DNA from: Oligella sp050920755
GTDB taxonomy: Bacteria; Pseudomonadota; Gammaproteobacteria; Burkholderiales; Burkholderiaceae_B
DNA: 64,000 bases
Assembly (NCBI RefSeq): GCF_050920755.1
Contig: NZ_CP158480.1
Location: 2,356,001 to 2,420,000 of the forward strand
Direction of reading: 5' to 3'
In this document: in pieces, positions 28,230-36,731 of the stretch
Layout of the letters: each line of letters begins with the position of its first letter
How positions within the stretch are numbered: position 1 is the first letter of the stretch
Made by a program: the position numbers and the translations under genes
Notes under the pieces: model-generated
The model's database searches: none
Told to the model about the DNA's origin: nothing
Seen by the model: only the letters and a program-made list of their open reading frames with translations

Positions 28230-28390
28230 CTATGGTGAGGGGATTTCTGCTCCCGGACGGTCAAGCCCGACCGCAAAATTGCTCTTACCGGCGTTGATAT
28301 CTCTATCATGCCGTGTGCCACATCCGGCACAAGTCCATTCTCTTATTCGCAAACCCGCTCTACCCTTCGGACTATTACCGTCAATATAAA
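28230..28390 (-). pseudogene. TnpB (IS200/IS605-type) C-terminal fragment
   Basis: Reading minus strand from about 28390, the frame gives SPKGRAGLRIREWTCAGCG followed by TRHDRDINAGKSNFAVGL and a stop at 28230. The CxxC plus HDRD-x-NA signature is the C-terminal zinc ribbon and RuvC-III region of TnpB. Only about 50 codons remain; the RuvC-I/II parts and start are gone. A hairpin-like CCCCTCCCTATGGTGAGGGG beside the stop (28223–28242) resembles the right end of such elements. It lies 12 bases past nsrR, at the edge of the IS-rich island. Confidence 0.8.
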
Positions 28391-28462
28391 AAGAAAAGAA
28401 CTAATTTTTCACGTTCCGGTGAGATCAGCTCTTTTTCTTTTGTAGTTATAAAAAAGCAACAC

Positions 28463-29443
28463 GATACCTTTGCATAAAAACGGTTAAATAGCGCTTTTTT
28501 GTTCTACTTGGAAATTTTTTGATTTTTTGATTTTTTTGGAAATTTTCGGCAAATTTCACCCCGCTTTTATCGATAAATGCCTGTTTTTTAGGCATTTATC
28601 TGCCTAATTCTGCCTTTTAGGCAAAATTAGGCGCAACTATCCTAAGCTTATTGGCAGCTTTTAAACAATTGATGCAAATCGCTTTCAAAAGCGACTGCGC
28701 ATGCACCTTGACGAGACCAAAATAGCTTGCCCGCTTATGTTTGAATTTACGGTGCAGCGTGCCGAAACTTTGCTCAATCACATAGCGAGTCTTAGATAAA
28801 CGCTTGTTGCGTTCTATCTGCTCACGTGTCAACACTGAACCGCGATGCGCCTTTTGCATAATGCCATCTTCTAAGCCGAGCGCTTGTAATCGCTTTCGGT
28901 TCTTTGCGCTGCTATAGCCCTTATCCGCTTCTACTCTCGTGCCCTGTTCCAAATCATTGACGAGCGGTTCAAGTTGATTAACCTCATGCACATTAGCGGG
29001 CGTGGTATTAAGCTTTTCAATATAGCCCTCACCATCCGAACGAGCATGTAGCTTAAAGCCTAAATGGAAGTCAGCCCCCTTTTTTGTCCAACGTGCATCC
29101 TTATCAGTGCTTGGTGCAGACTCATGATACTCACCGTCCTCAAGCTGCTCAATTGCCTTCATTTTCTTACGACCTGCCGTTTGAATAATCGTCGCATCAA
29201 CCACTGCCGTTTGCGCCTTGGCTACTTTTAGACCCTTCTCGCTTAACTGCTGATTGATAAGCACTAACAGCTTATCCAATAAACCCTCCTCAGCCAACCA
29301 ATTGCGGTAACGGAAAACGGTCGAGGTGTTTGGCAATACGGGCTTTGGCGGTTTGTTGAAAGAAACTACTCATGGGACTGAAGTAAGAAAGCAAGGAAAT
29401 AAGCCATATTTTAGGAAATTTGAGGGGTTATTGCAAAGGTCTC
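28463..29443 (-). mobile_element. IS1106-like IS5-family element, copy A (internally deleted)
   Basis: Bounded by GATACCTTTGC on the left and the complement of GAGACCTTTGC on the right, near-inverted repeats shared with copies B and C. It is about 250 bp shorter than those copies because of an internal deletion in the transposase. The 10-bp string CAACACGATA occurs at both outer edges (28457–28466 and 29443–29452), overlapping the element ends. It lies between the TnpB scar and the TonB-dependent receptor, transcribed away from the receptor. Confidence 0.85.
28617..29373 (-). pseudogene. IS5-family transposase, copy A (254-bp deletion, frameshifted)
   Basis: Compared with copy C, the gene keeps its first ~21 codons (MSSFFQQTAKARIAKHLDRF), then loses 254 bp between two 7-bp CCGTTAC repeats and resumes at the YRNWLAEEGLLDK region out of frame. 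A secondary open frame of 239 residues covers the DDE catalytic part (AVVDATIIQTAG, VEADKGYSS, YVIEQSFGTLHRKFKHKRA), but the N-terminal domain is lost, so it is probably inactive. Confidence 0.9.
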
Positions 29444-29475
29444 AACACGATAAAAGTACTACCTTAGACATTTCT

Positions 29476-29525
29476 ATAGATAAAAATCATTATCAATTGC
29501 AGTTATGTTTACAAAATGATACACT
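29476..29525 (+). promoter_or_regulatory. Fur box and promoter of the TonB-dependent receptor
   Basis: ATAGATAAAAATCATTATC (29476–29494) matches the 19-bp Fur consensus at 13 positions, with a perfect right half. A weak −35 TTGCAG (29497) and −10 TACACT (29520) with 17-base spacing follow directly, so Fur binding would block the promoter. The whole region lies just outside the end of IS copy A. Confidence 0.6.
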
Positions 29526-29590
29526 AAACCGGTGTGAATCTATATTTACGCAACAAATTGATAATTAAATTTTACATTTTGAGGAAAGGA

Positions 29591-31633
29591 ATGAAACTCA
29601 AACTTAAAAATTCATCTTCACTTGTTTTGGCAGCATTCGGTGCACTAAGTGGTTCGATCGCTGTTGCACAAGACCAGTCAGTAGTAGATTTAGGCACTAT
29701 TGTCGTTAATAGTCAAGGCACTAAAGTTATTAGCAACTTGATTACCCAAGATGAACTCAATGAGAGTACAGAAACTGATTTGAGAGGTTTATTAGCAAAA
29801 GAAGCCTCTATTGACTTTGGGGGTGGTAACGGAACGTCATCCTTCCTTACATTACGTGGCATGGGTCAAAACTCTGTGGATGTCAAGATTGACAATGCTT
29901 ATTCAGATAGTCAAATTCTCTATCACCAAGCTCGTTTTATTGTTGACCCTTCTTTACTTAAGAGTATTTCTGTACAAAAAGGTGCCGGTTCGGCAAGTGC
30001 CGGTATCGGTGCGACGAATGGTGCCGTGGTCGCAACCACAGTAGATGCTCTTGATTTGCTCAAACGCACCGGCAAGAACTTTGGTTTCAGACTTAACTCA
30101 GGCTATGCATCAGACTTAGGTCACTCTTACGGTGCAACAGTATATGGTCAAGCAGGCAATTTTGATGCATTAGTTTCATACCAACGCATTGATGAACAAA
30201 ACTTTAAACCCGGTAAAGGATATAAAAATTTCGAAGGTGGCAAGACCTATCTTTATAGTGCTTTAGATAAGCGCAACTTCCTAGCCAAACTGGGAGCGAC
30301 ATTTGGGAATCACCGTATCGTATTAAGTCATATGCAAAACCAACACCGTGGTGAACGTTTAGTGCGTGAAGAATTCGGCATTGGTGGTCCACGTTTGACT
30401 CCCGAACGGCAATCACCATCTTATCGTGAAACAACGCTCAGCAATACTAATCTCGAATATACAGCTCAAAACCTGGGCTTTATTTCGCAACTTAATGCGA
30501 ATGCCTATATCATGCGAAACAAGCGTTATTCATCGGATGATAGCGGTTGTGGGTACTGCGGTAATATTGCCGGTCCCACCACTACCAACATTATAACAAA
30601 GGGCTTAAACATCAACTTTGATTCGACTATTGGGCAATCCATACTGTTAAAATACGGTATTAATGAACGTCATCAACAAATCAAGCCTCATCAATTCTTT
30701 CTTCCAGGTTTAGTGGAGCCTACTAAGCATGATACAGGCGCTTATGCAGAAGCTATTAGTTCTGTGGGTGACTTCACCATCACCGCCGGTTTACGCTACG
30801 ATTACTTTAAGATGAGAGCCATGGACAGTAAAAAAGCGTCAGGTAGTAAAGTTAACCCAAGCTTTGGTGTTATTTGGCAAGCAACAGACAATTTAAGCTT
30901 TAACGTAAGCCATAACTATGCATCACGTAGTCCACGCTTATATGATGCATTGTTGACACATGGTAAACGAGGTATTGTGTCTGTTGCCGATGGCATCAAA
31001 GCTGAACGTGCACGCAATACCGAAATTGGTTTGAATTACGAAAATGGTCCATTCTACGTGAGTGCCGGTTACTTCTGGCAAAAAATTAATAATGCCATTG
31101 CCAATCCACAAGACCGCCATGGTTTTAAAGGTGTGAGAGAAGCTGTTAATGCAGGTATTATCAAAAATCGTGGCTATGAAATTAATGCGGCTTACCGTGG
31201 CGAAGCGTTAAATGCCAGCATTGGTGTATCGAAGAGCAATCCTCGTATTTATGACACCCATCCCGGAAATCTTTTAAGTGCTAATCCTGAATTTGCCGTA
31301 CCTGTTGGTCGCACATGGGTGGCAGGATTGTCTTACCGTTTCAAAGAACCTAACTTAGAGCTTGGTTGGCGTGGTCGCTTCGTAGAAAAAGCAGAAGGAT
31401 CAGTACTTGTGCGTAACAATGATAATCCTGCTCATGAAGAGCGCCGTAATGCTTTCAATCTACACGATATTTATCTTAACTGGAAACCACTTGATAATGA
31501 CAGTTTAAATATCAATGTCGCTGTGAACAACGTATTTAATAAATTCTACTACCCTCATAGCCAACGCAGTATGGAAACAACCCCTCCAGGTGTTGGTCGT
31601 ACATTCCGTGTGGGTGTAAATTACCAATACTAA
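29591..31633 (+). CDS. TonB-dependent outer-membrane receptor, FetA/FrpB-like
   Basis: Outer-membrane active transporter of 680 residues, probably for a ferric siderophore or haem-type ligand. The signal peptide KNSSSLVLAAFGALSGSIAVA ends before QDQS. A TonB-box-like DLGTIVV follows. The plug domain (~35–160) has FLTLRGMGQNSVDVKIDNA and DPSLLKSISVQKGAGSASAG; the 22-strand barrel follows, ending with aromatic Tyr after VGRTFRVGVNYQ. The ATG at 29591 was chosen for the GAGGAAAGGA site just upstream. The Fur box supports iron regulation. It is flanked by IS5 copy A and remnant D, suggesting acquisition with IS help. The FetA resemblance is from plug motifs; the ligand is unknown. Confidence 0.88.
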   Translation: MKLKLKNSSSLVLAAFGALSGSIAVAQDQSVVDLGTIVVNSQGTKVISNLITQDELNESTETDLRGLLAKEASIDFGGGNGTSSFLTLRGMGQNSVDVKIDNAYSDSQILYHQARFIVDPSLLKSISVQKGAGSASAGIGATNGAVVATTVDALDLLKRTGKNFGFRLNSGYASDLGHSYGATVYGQAGNFDALVSYQRIDEQNFKPGKGYKNFEGGKTYLYSALDKRNFLAKLGATFGNHRIVLSHMQNQHRGERLVREEFGIGGPRLTPERQSPSYRETTLSNTNLEYTAQNLGFISQLNANAYIMRNKRYSSDDSGCGYCGNIAGPTTTNIITKGLNINFDSTIGQSILLKYGINERHQQIKPHQFFLPGLVEPTKHDTGAYAEAISSVGDFTITAGLRYDYFKMRAMDSKKASGSKVNPSFGVIWQATDNLSFNVSHNYASRSPRLYDALLTHGKRGIVSVADGIKAERARNTEIGLNYENGPFYVSAGYFWQKINNAIANPQDRHGFKGVREAVNAGIIKNRGYEINAAYRGEALNASIGVSKSNPRIYDTHPGNLLSANPEFAVPVGRTWVAGLSYRFKEPNLELGWRGRFVEKAEGSVLVRNNDNPAHEERRNAFNLHDIYLNWKPLDNDSLNINVAVNNVFNKFYYPHSQRSMETTPPGVGRTFRVGVNYQY

Positions 31634-31647
31634 ATATTAGTGAATAC

Positions 31648-31687
31648 GTATCGTGATGTAGAAAGTCCTTAACCTATATCACGATAC
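31648..31687 (+). terminator. Hairpin downstream of the TonB-dependent receptor
   Basis: GTATCGTGAT and ATCACGATAC form perfect 10-bp arms separated by 20 bases, 14 bases past the stop. No T run follows. It could be a terminator or an operator. Its CACGATA core also occurs in the direct repeats around IS copy A. Confidence 0.45.
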
Positions 31688-31702
31688 AGGAGAAAGTAAC
31701 TT

Positions 31703-32061
31703 GAGCCCTTTGCATAAAAACAGTTAAATATCGAATTTTTGTTCTATTCGGAAACTTTTTGAATTTTCTAGAAAATTTTCGATAAATTTCACCCCGCTTT
31801 TATCGATAAACGCCTGTTTTTCGGACGGTTGTCTGTCTAATTCTGCATTTTAGGCAAACGTAGGCGCAACTATCCTATGATTCACGACTTTTAAACATTT
31901 GATGCAAATCACTTTCAAAAGCGATTTGCATGTACCTTGACAAGACCGAAATAACTTGCCCGCTTATGTTTGATTTTATAGGGCAGTGTGCCGAAACATT
32001 ACTCAATCAAGTAGCGGGTGTGGTACTTAAGCTTTTCAAATAGCCCTCACCATCCAAGCGA
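31703..32061 (-). mobile_element. Decayed IS5-family remnant D
   Basis: Begins with GAGCCCTTTGCATAAAAAC, the right end of the IS1106-like element with one substitution, and follows copies A and B through the 3' hairpins and the transposase C terminus with many substitutions. An internal deletion then fuses two TAGCG sites, and homology ends about 5 bases before the stop of the YkvI-like gene. It is clearly older than copies A–C and cannot encode a transposase. It fills the 432-base gap after the receptor. Confidence 0.85.
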
Positions 32062-32065
32062 TCAG

Positions 32066-33139
32066 TTAAGCCGTTTTTCTCGTTTTTAACCAATACCACA
32101 TAATGGCGATAATAATCACCACGCCTAAAACGCCCATTAACGGATATACTGAACCCACCAATTTACCGAAGCCGAACTGACTTAAGAATACCCCGACAAC
32201 GGTGGAACTCACGGCAATCACTCTAAACTTATTGCTGTTCGGTGCAGCCCAACGAGACGCGAAGGCAAAGAACATGCCCACGGCAGTACTGTAAATCATC
32301 GCAAAAAGCGCAGCCACGGTGAAATAACCCAAAATCGGATGAACTTCAGCTGACAGGAAGAGCGTCGGCACATCAATCTCATGTAATTTATCAATATTCA
32401 GATAAAGTGCAAAGTTCAGGAAAACAATCAAAACACCCAAACCTATACCGCCCAAAATACCGCCATGACCGGCTATTTTTTCGGATTTAGTCATACCGCC
32501 AATCACGGCCAACATTGGGAAACCCACACCCACGTTAAAGGCGGCATAGAGTACACCACTCATCAACCAACTGGGCACATCCCAACCCAGTAAATTAATC
32601 ACATCGTAGCGGGCGGCATGAAGGTCCTGATTAGCCACATCAAAATTACCGCTCAAAACCGAATAAGCCATGACCGATAAAATAACCATCAGCAAGAAAG
32701 GGATCACTGAACTGATTAAATAAATGATGCTCTTCAAGTTTAAACAAAGCGTTAAAATCACCACCACAGCCATTAACACCGAACCGCCCAAGGCATCCCA
32801 AGCGAACTGCTGCTTAAAGGTGGAACCGGCTGCCGCCAACATAATCACACCTACGCCATAGAGGAAGAATATCAACATATAATCCACTAAGGCACCTCCG
32901 GTGCTACCGAATAGTCGTGCCAACACCTGATTATGTGATTTAGCCTGCATGCGCGAGCTGATCTGTGAAATTTGCATGCCCACAAAAGCAAATAAAAATG
33001 CTGCTACCAATGAGCCGCCAATTCCCCAAACACCGTAACCGGTAAAGAACTCAATTACCTCACGCCCCGAAGCAAAACCGCCACCGATCACTACGGATAT
33101 ATATGCCATAGCAATCAAATACTTTTGTTTCATAGTCAT
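32066..33139 (-). CDS. YkvI-like membrane transporter (APC superfamily)
   Basis: A 357-residue inner-membrane protein with roughly 10 hydrophobic helices. It starts MTMKQKYLIAMAYISVVIGGGFASGREVIEFFTGYG; the unwound GGGFASGRE segment in helix 1 is typical of the YkvI family and of related amino acid transporters. The substrate is not known for the family. It lies 88 bases downstream of dadA on the same strand, which suggests import of a DadA substrate (a D-amino acid), but this is inference from context. Its stop lies next to IS remnant D. Confidence 0.78.
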   Translation of the reverse strand: MTMKQKYLIAMAYISVVIGGGFASGREVIEFFTGYGVWGIGGSLVAAFLFAFVGMQISQISSRMQAKSHNQVLARLFGSTGGALVDYMLIFFLYGVGVIMLAAAGSTFKQQFAWDALGGSVLMAVVVILTLCLNLKSIIYLISSVIPFLLMVILSVMAYSVLSGNFDVANQDLHAARYDVINLLGWDVPSWLMSGVLYAAFNVGVGFPMLAVIGGMTKSEKIAGHGGILGGIGLGVLIVFLNFALYLNIDKLHEIDVPTLFLSAEVHPILGYFTVAALFAMIYSTAVGMFFAFASRWAAPNSNKFRVIAVSSTVVGVFLSQFGFGKLVGSVYPLMGVLGVVIIIAIMWYWLKTRKTA

Positions 33140-33227
33140 CTCCTATCCACAAGTGGATTTTTTTGTATAAAAGTGCCAACCCCTTGTTTTGACACAAGGG
33201 GTTTATTTAAAGCCGTAAAAACAAAGC

Positions 33228-34481
33228 TTAATAACGAGTAATATCTAAGCCGTCAATACTGATTTCCGGTGTTTTATTAGCCAATAGATGCGCCGACAAC
33301 CGGGCAGAACCGCATGACATTGTCCAACCTAAGGTACCGTGACCGGCATTAATAAAGAGGTTGGGGTACTTGGTTTTACCGATAATCGGTGTGCAATCCG
33401 GCGTTTTAGGTCTTAAACCGGTCCAGAAAGAAACATCACCACTTAAATCCCCACCTTCAGGATAGAGATCCTCGCAGATCATTCTTAAAGTGGCTTCACG
33501 TTTTGGATTTAAGCTGTAGTCAAAACCGCGCAATTCAGCCATACCGCCTATGCGAATACGATCGTCAAAACGGGTTACTGCTACCTTGTAAGTTTCATCC
33601 AACACCGTAGATACCGGCGCCATATCAGGATTTGTGATAGGTACAGTGATTGAATAGCCCTTCATCGGGTAAATCGGTGCATTTAAACCCAAAGGCTTAA
33701 TAAATTGAGGCGTAAAGGATCCTAAGCAAACCACATATTGATCCGCGGTTTCCTTTTTGCCGTTAATAATAACACCCTTGATTTCGCCACGCTCCAGCTC
33801 GAAACGCTCCAACTTCTGATCGAAGCGAAACTCGACACCGAGCTCCTTAGCTTTTTCCGCTAATCGCGTCGTAAATTTCAGGCAGTCACCGGTTTGGTCA
33901 CCCGGCAACCTCAAACCACCCTTGATCTTATGAGATACCTTGGCTAAGGCAGGTTCCACCCGTGTCACGCCCTGAGCATCCAAAAGCTCATAGGCGACAC
34001 CCATTTCCTTTAATACCTCAATATCTTTGGCGGCCGCATCCACTTGCTTTTGAGTACGGAAAAGCTGTAAGGTACCTAACTGACGCTCATCAAAGTGAAT
34101 ATCAATCTCTTGACGTAATTTATCCATCACGTCACGACTATACTCTGAAATACGTACTAAACGTTCCTTATTAATCGCATAATCCTTGGCATTACAATGC
34201 ATCAGCATTTGCCACATAAAGCGATACTGACTCATATCCAAAGTCGGTTTAATGGCCAAGGGCGCATGCTCTTCCATCAGCCACTTAAGGGCTTTTAAAG
34301 GCACCCCGGGGGCGGCCCATGGAGTTGAATAACCCGGAGAGATTTGTCCCGCATTAGCATAGCTGGCCTCGTGAGCCACCTGTGATAAGCGCTCAATGAC
34401 GGTTACTTTAAAACCCTCACGAGCTAAATAATAAGCGGTGGTGGTACCGATCACACCGGCACCCAACACTAACACATGCAT
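33228..34481 (-). CDS. dadA: DadA, D-amino-acid dehydrogenase small subunit
   Basis: FAD flavoenzyme oxidising D-amino acids (classically D-alanine) to 2-oxo acids, membrane-associated and feeding electrons to quinone. The N-terminal FAD motif is HVLVLGAGVIGTTTAYYLAREG. ANAGQISPGYSTPWAAPG and the C-terminal GLRPKTPDCTPIIG with NAGHGTLGWTMSCGSA are DadA signatures. The 417-residue length is normal. No dadX racemase is adjacent; a YkvI-like transporter follows. The 384-base upstream region contains a palindrome that may be an operator. Confidence 0.92.
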   Translation of the reverse strand: MHVLVLGAGVIGTTTAYYLAREGFKVTVIERLSQVAHEASYANAGQISPGYSTPWAAPGVPLKALKWLMEEHAPLAIKPTLDMSQYRFMWQMLMHCNAKDYAINKERLVRISEYSRDVMDKLRQEIDIHFDERQLGTLQLFRTQKQVDAAAKDIEVLKEMGVAYELLDAQGVTRVEPALAKVSHKIKGGLRLPGDQTGDCLKFTTRLAEKAKELGVEFRFDQKLERFELERGEIKGVIINGKKETADQYVVCLGSFTPQFIKPLGLNAPIYPMKGYSITVPITNPDMAPVSTVLDETYKVAVTRFDDRIRIGGMAELRGFDYSLNPKREATLRMICEDLYPEGGDLSGDVSFWTGLRPKTPDCTPIIGKTKYPNLFINAGHGTLGWTMSCGSARLSAHLLANKTPEISIDGLDITRY

Positions 34482-34865
34482 TTATTGACTCCTAATGTCC
34501 TTTGCGCCACTATAGGCAAACATGTACAAATGGGGTTACGCTTACCGCATGTATTAACAATACGCACTACCGGTGCTCATTATCCCTCCCATCAGATGAG
34601 CACAAATAAACCGCCCCCTATACTTTTGGTCAGGTTAGGCCGTTTATTAAACAAGCAAACGGATGCGGTAAGCAACGTATTGCCAAATACACTAAACCCT
34701 GACCATCTATCGCGGAAATTGTAGTGCGAGATCCGATCAGGGCATCAAATTACGGTCTGTAATTTGCAAAGTATAATACGCGTAACAACTCTTGGCAAGA
34801 CAAGTTGCAATTCTGTATGCACAATGTCCTAGCCGCTATGAGTTGAAGCTGTTTTTTAGAGCTAA
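34482..34865. other. 384-bp intergenic region between dadA and gcvH
   Basis: No credible gene in either direction; an 82-codon open frame at its left end has no homology I recognise. It holds two inverted repeats: GTGCTCAT/ATGAGCAC (arms around 34578 and 34596) and CAAATTAC-GGTCT-GTAATTTG (34746–34766). A perfect TATAAT at 34772 on the plus strand has no good −35. It presumably carries the dadA promoter and the gcvH 3' end. Confidence 0.6.
34746..34766. promoter_or_regulatory. Palindrome between gcvH and dadA
   Basis: CAAATTAC, GGTCT, GTAATTTG: perfect 8-bp arms with a 5-base spacer. No T run follows on the minus strand, so an operator for dadA is as likely as a gcvH terminator. The binding protein is unknown. 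Confidence 0.35.
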
Positions 34866-35240
34866 TTAATCCCGCTCGGCAAGGTAGCCTGCCGCATCTA
34901 ATAAGCCATCCAGATCATTAGGATTATCAACGTTCATTTTAAAAATCCAATGCTCATAGGCATTGTCATTAATTAAATTCGGCTCGGCATCGAGCGCTTC
35001 ATTAAACTCAATAATCTCACCGGCGACCGGCGCATAAATATCGGAGGCGGCCTTTACCGACTCCACCACAGCAGCCACATCACCTGCCGCCAGCTTTTTG
35101 CCCACTTCGACCTCACCGACAAAGACCAAATCACCCAATTGCTCTTGCGCATGATCGGTGATGCCCACAAGATAGGCATCGCCCTCTGCCTTAATCCACT
35201 CGTGGGTTGAAAGGTACTTACGATCATTAGGTAAAGACAT
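34866..35240 (-). CDS. gcvH: GcvH, glycine cleavage system H protein
   Basis: Lipoyl-carrying shuttle of the glycine cleavage complex, 124 residues. It begins MSLPNDRKYLSTHEWIK; the lipoylated Lys lies in VVESVKAASDIYAPVAGEI near residue 60. The ATG at 35240 was chosen because GGAG lies 8 bases upstream and family members start here; an upstream GTG-frame extension of 20 residues is not conserved. gcvT and gcvP, normally beside it, are absent: IS5 copy B lies 113 bases upstream and dadA is downstream. I saw no convincing glycine riboswitch in the short leader. Confidence 0.95.
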   Translation of the reverse strand: MSLPNDRKYLSTHEWIKAEGDAYLVGITDHAQEQLGDLVFVGEVEVGKKLAAGDVAAVVESVKAASDIYAPVAGEIIEFNEALDAEPNLINDNAYEHWIFKMNVDNPNDLDGLLDAAGYLAERD

Positions 35241-35353
35241 TGTATTCTCCTTCGTTCTGTTTGGCGCCATACCGGTGTGGACGCTTAAAAACCACACCAT
35301 CTACCAAGGATTTTAAAGCAATTCTGCCCCCTCGTGGAATTCATTTTCACGGT

Positions 35354-36581
35354 GAGACTTTTGCATAAAAGCAGTTAAATACCGGATTTCTGTTCTACTT
35401 GGAAATTTTTTGATTTTTTTAGGAAATTTTCGACAAATTTCACCCCGCTTTTATCGATAAATGCCTGTTTTTTAGGCATTTATCTGCCTAATTCTGCCTT
35501 TTAGGCAAAATTAGGCGCAACGATCCTAAGCTTATTGGCAGCTTTTAAACAATTGATGCAAATCGCTTTCAAAAGCGACTGCGCATGCACCTTGACGAGA
35601 CCAAAACAGCTTGCCCGCTTATGTTTGAATTTACGGTGCAGCGTGCCGAAACTTTGCTCAATCACATAGCGAGTCTTAGATAAACGCTTGTTGCGTTCTA
35701 TCTGCTCACGTGTCAACACTGAACCGCGATGCGCCTTTTGCATAATGCCATCTTCTAAGCCGAGCGCTTGTAATCGCTTTCGGTTCTTTGCGCTGCTATA
35801 GCCCTTATCCGCTTCTACTCTCGTGCCCTGTTCCAAATCATTGACGAGCGGTTCAAGTTGATTAACCTCATGCACATTAGCGGGCGTGGTATTAAGCTTT
35901 TCAATATAGCCCTCACCATCCGAACGAGCATGTAGCTTAAAGCCTAAATGGAAGTCAGCCCCCTTTTTTGTCCAACGTGCATCCTTATCAGTGCTTGGTG
36001 CAGACTCATGATACTCACCGTCCTCAAGCTGCTCAATTGCCTTCATTTTCTTACGACCTGCCGTTTGAATAATCGTCGCATCAACCACTGCCGTTTGCGC
36101 CTTGGCTACTTTTAGACCCTTCTCGCTTAACTGCTGATTGATAAGCACTGACAGCTTATCCAATAAAACCTCCTCAGCCAACCAATTACGGTAACGGCAT
36201 AGGGTACTGTGATCGGGAACGTCCATATCATCAAAACCGCAAAAAATCGTAAAATCAATGCGAGTCACCAAACTATGCTCAAGCTCCGGATCGGAGAGGC
36301 TATGCCATTGACCCAATAGGACTGCCTTAAACATGGCGAGCACGGGATAACTCGGACGACCTTGTTGAGTCGTCAATCGACGCTGCTTTTGTGAATTGAG
36401 GTAGCGTTCAATCGGTCGCCAATCAATCACTTGATCTAACTTAAGTAACGGAAAACGGTCGAGGTGTTTGGCAATACGGGCTTTGGCGGTTTGTTGAAAG
36501 AAACTACTCATGGGACTGAAGTAAGAATGCAAGGAAACAAGCTATATTTTAGGAAATTTGAGGGGTTATCGCAAAGGTCTC
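35354..36581 (-). mobile_element. IS1106-like IS5-family element, copy B (complete)
   Basis: About 1.23 kb, with ends GAGACTTTTGCATAAAAGC (left edge) and the complement of GAGACCTTTGCGATAACCC (right edge). It contains a full transposase and two 3' hairpins. It is nearly identical to copy C in opposite orientation. I found no clear target duplication at its edges (GGT on the left, CCA on the right). Confidence 0.9.
35501..36511 (-). CDS. IS5-family (IS1106-like) transposase, copy B
   Basis: A 336-residue DDE transposase. It begins MSSFFQQTAKARIAKHLDRF, has an N-terminal DUF772-like domain (MFKAVLLGQWHSLSDPELEHSL), then catalytic regions AVVDATIIQTAG, EADKGYSSAKNRKRL and RYVIEQSFGTLHRKF. The sequence closely recalls Neisseria IS1106. 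It differs from copy C at a handful of residues (EEVLLDKLSV versus EEGLLDKLLV; CFGL versus YFGL). The start at MSSFF follows the family; seven more codons are open upstream. Confidence 0.95.
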   Translation of the reverse strand: MSSFFQQTAKARIAKHLDRFPLLKLDQVIDWRPIERYLNSQKQRRLTTQQGRPSYPVLAMFKAVLLGQWHSLSDPELEHSLVTRIDFTIFCGFDDMDVPDHSTLCRYRNWLAEEVLLDKLSVLINQQLSEKGLKVAKAQTAVVDATIIQTAGRKKMKAIEQLEDGEYHESAPSTDKDARWTKKGADFHLGFKLHARSDGEGYIEKLNTTPANVHEVNQLEPLVNDLEQGTRVEADKGYSSAKNRKRLQALGLEDGIMQKAHRGSVLTREQIERNKRLSKTRYVIEQSFGTLHRKFKHKRASCFGLVKVHAQSLLKAICINCLKAANKLRIVAPNFA

Positions 36582-36731
36582 CCATTGTCGGGGTATATGA
36601 CAATAGACGTCAAGTTTTGTTATACAGCAGATTTAATTTAAGCTTAGATTAGTAAGCGTCCGATGAACACCGATTGACTTTAAAAAAATAGGGTTCTAAT
36701 GTGTGATGTTAGAACCCGGTGTTTTGATGTA

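Noticed and set aside
35241..35353. Possible glycine riboswitch ahead of gcvH
   Set aside because: A GGCGCC…GAAGGAG string is suggestive, but the paired helices of the aptamer cannot be drawn in 113 bases.
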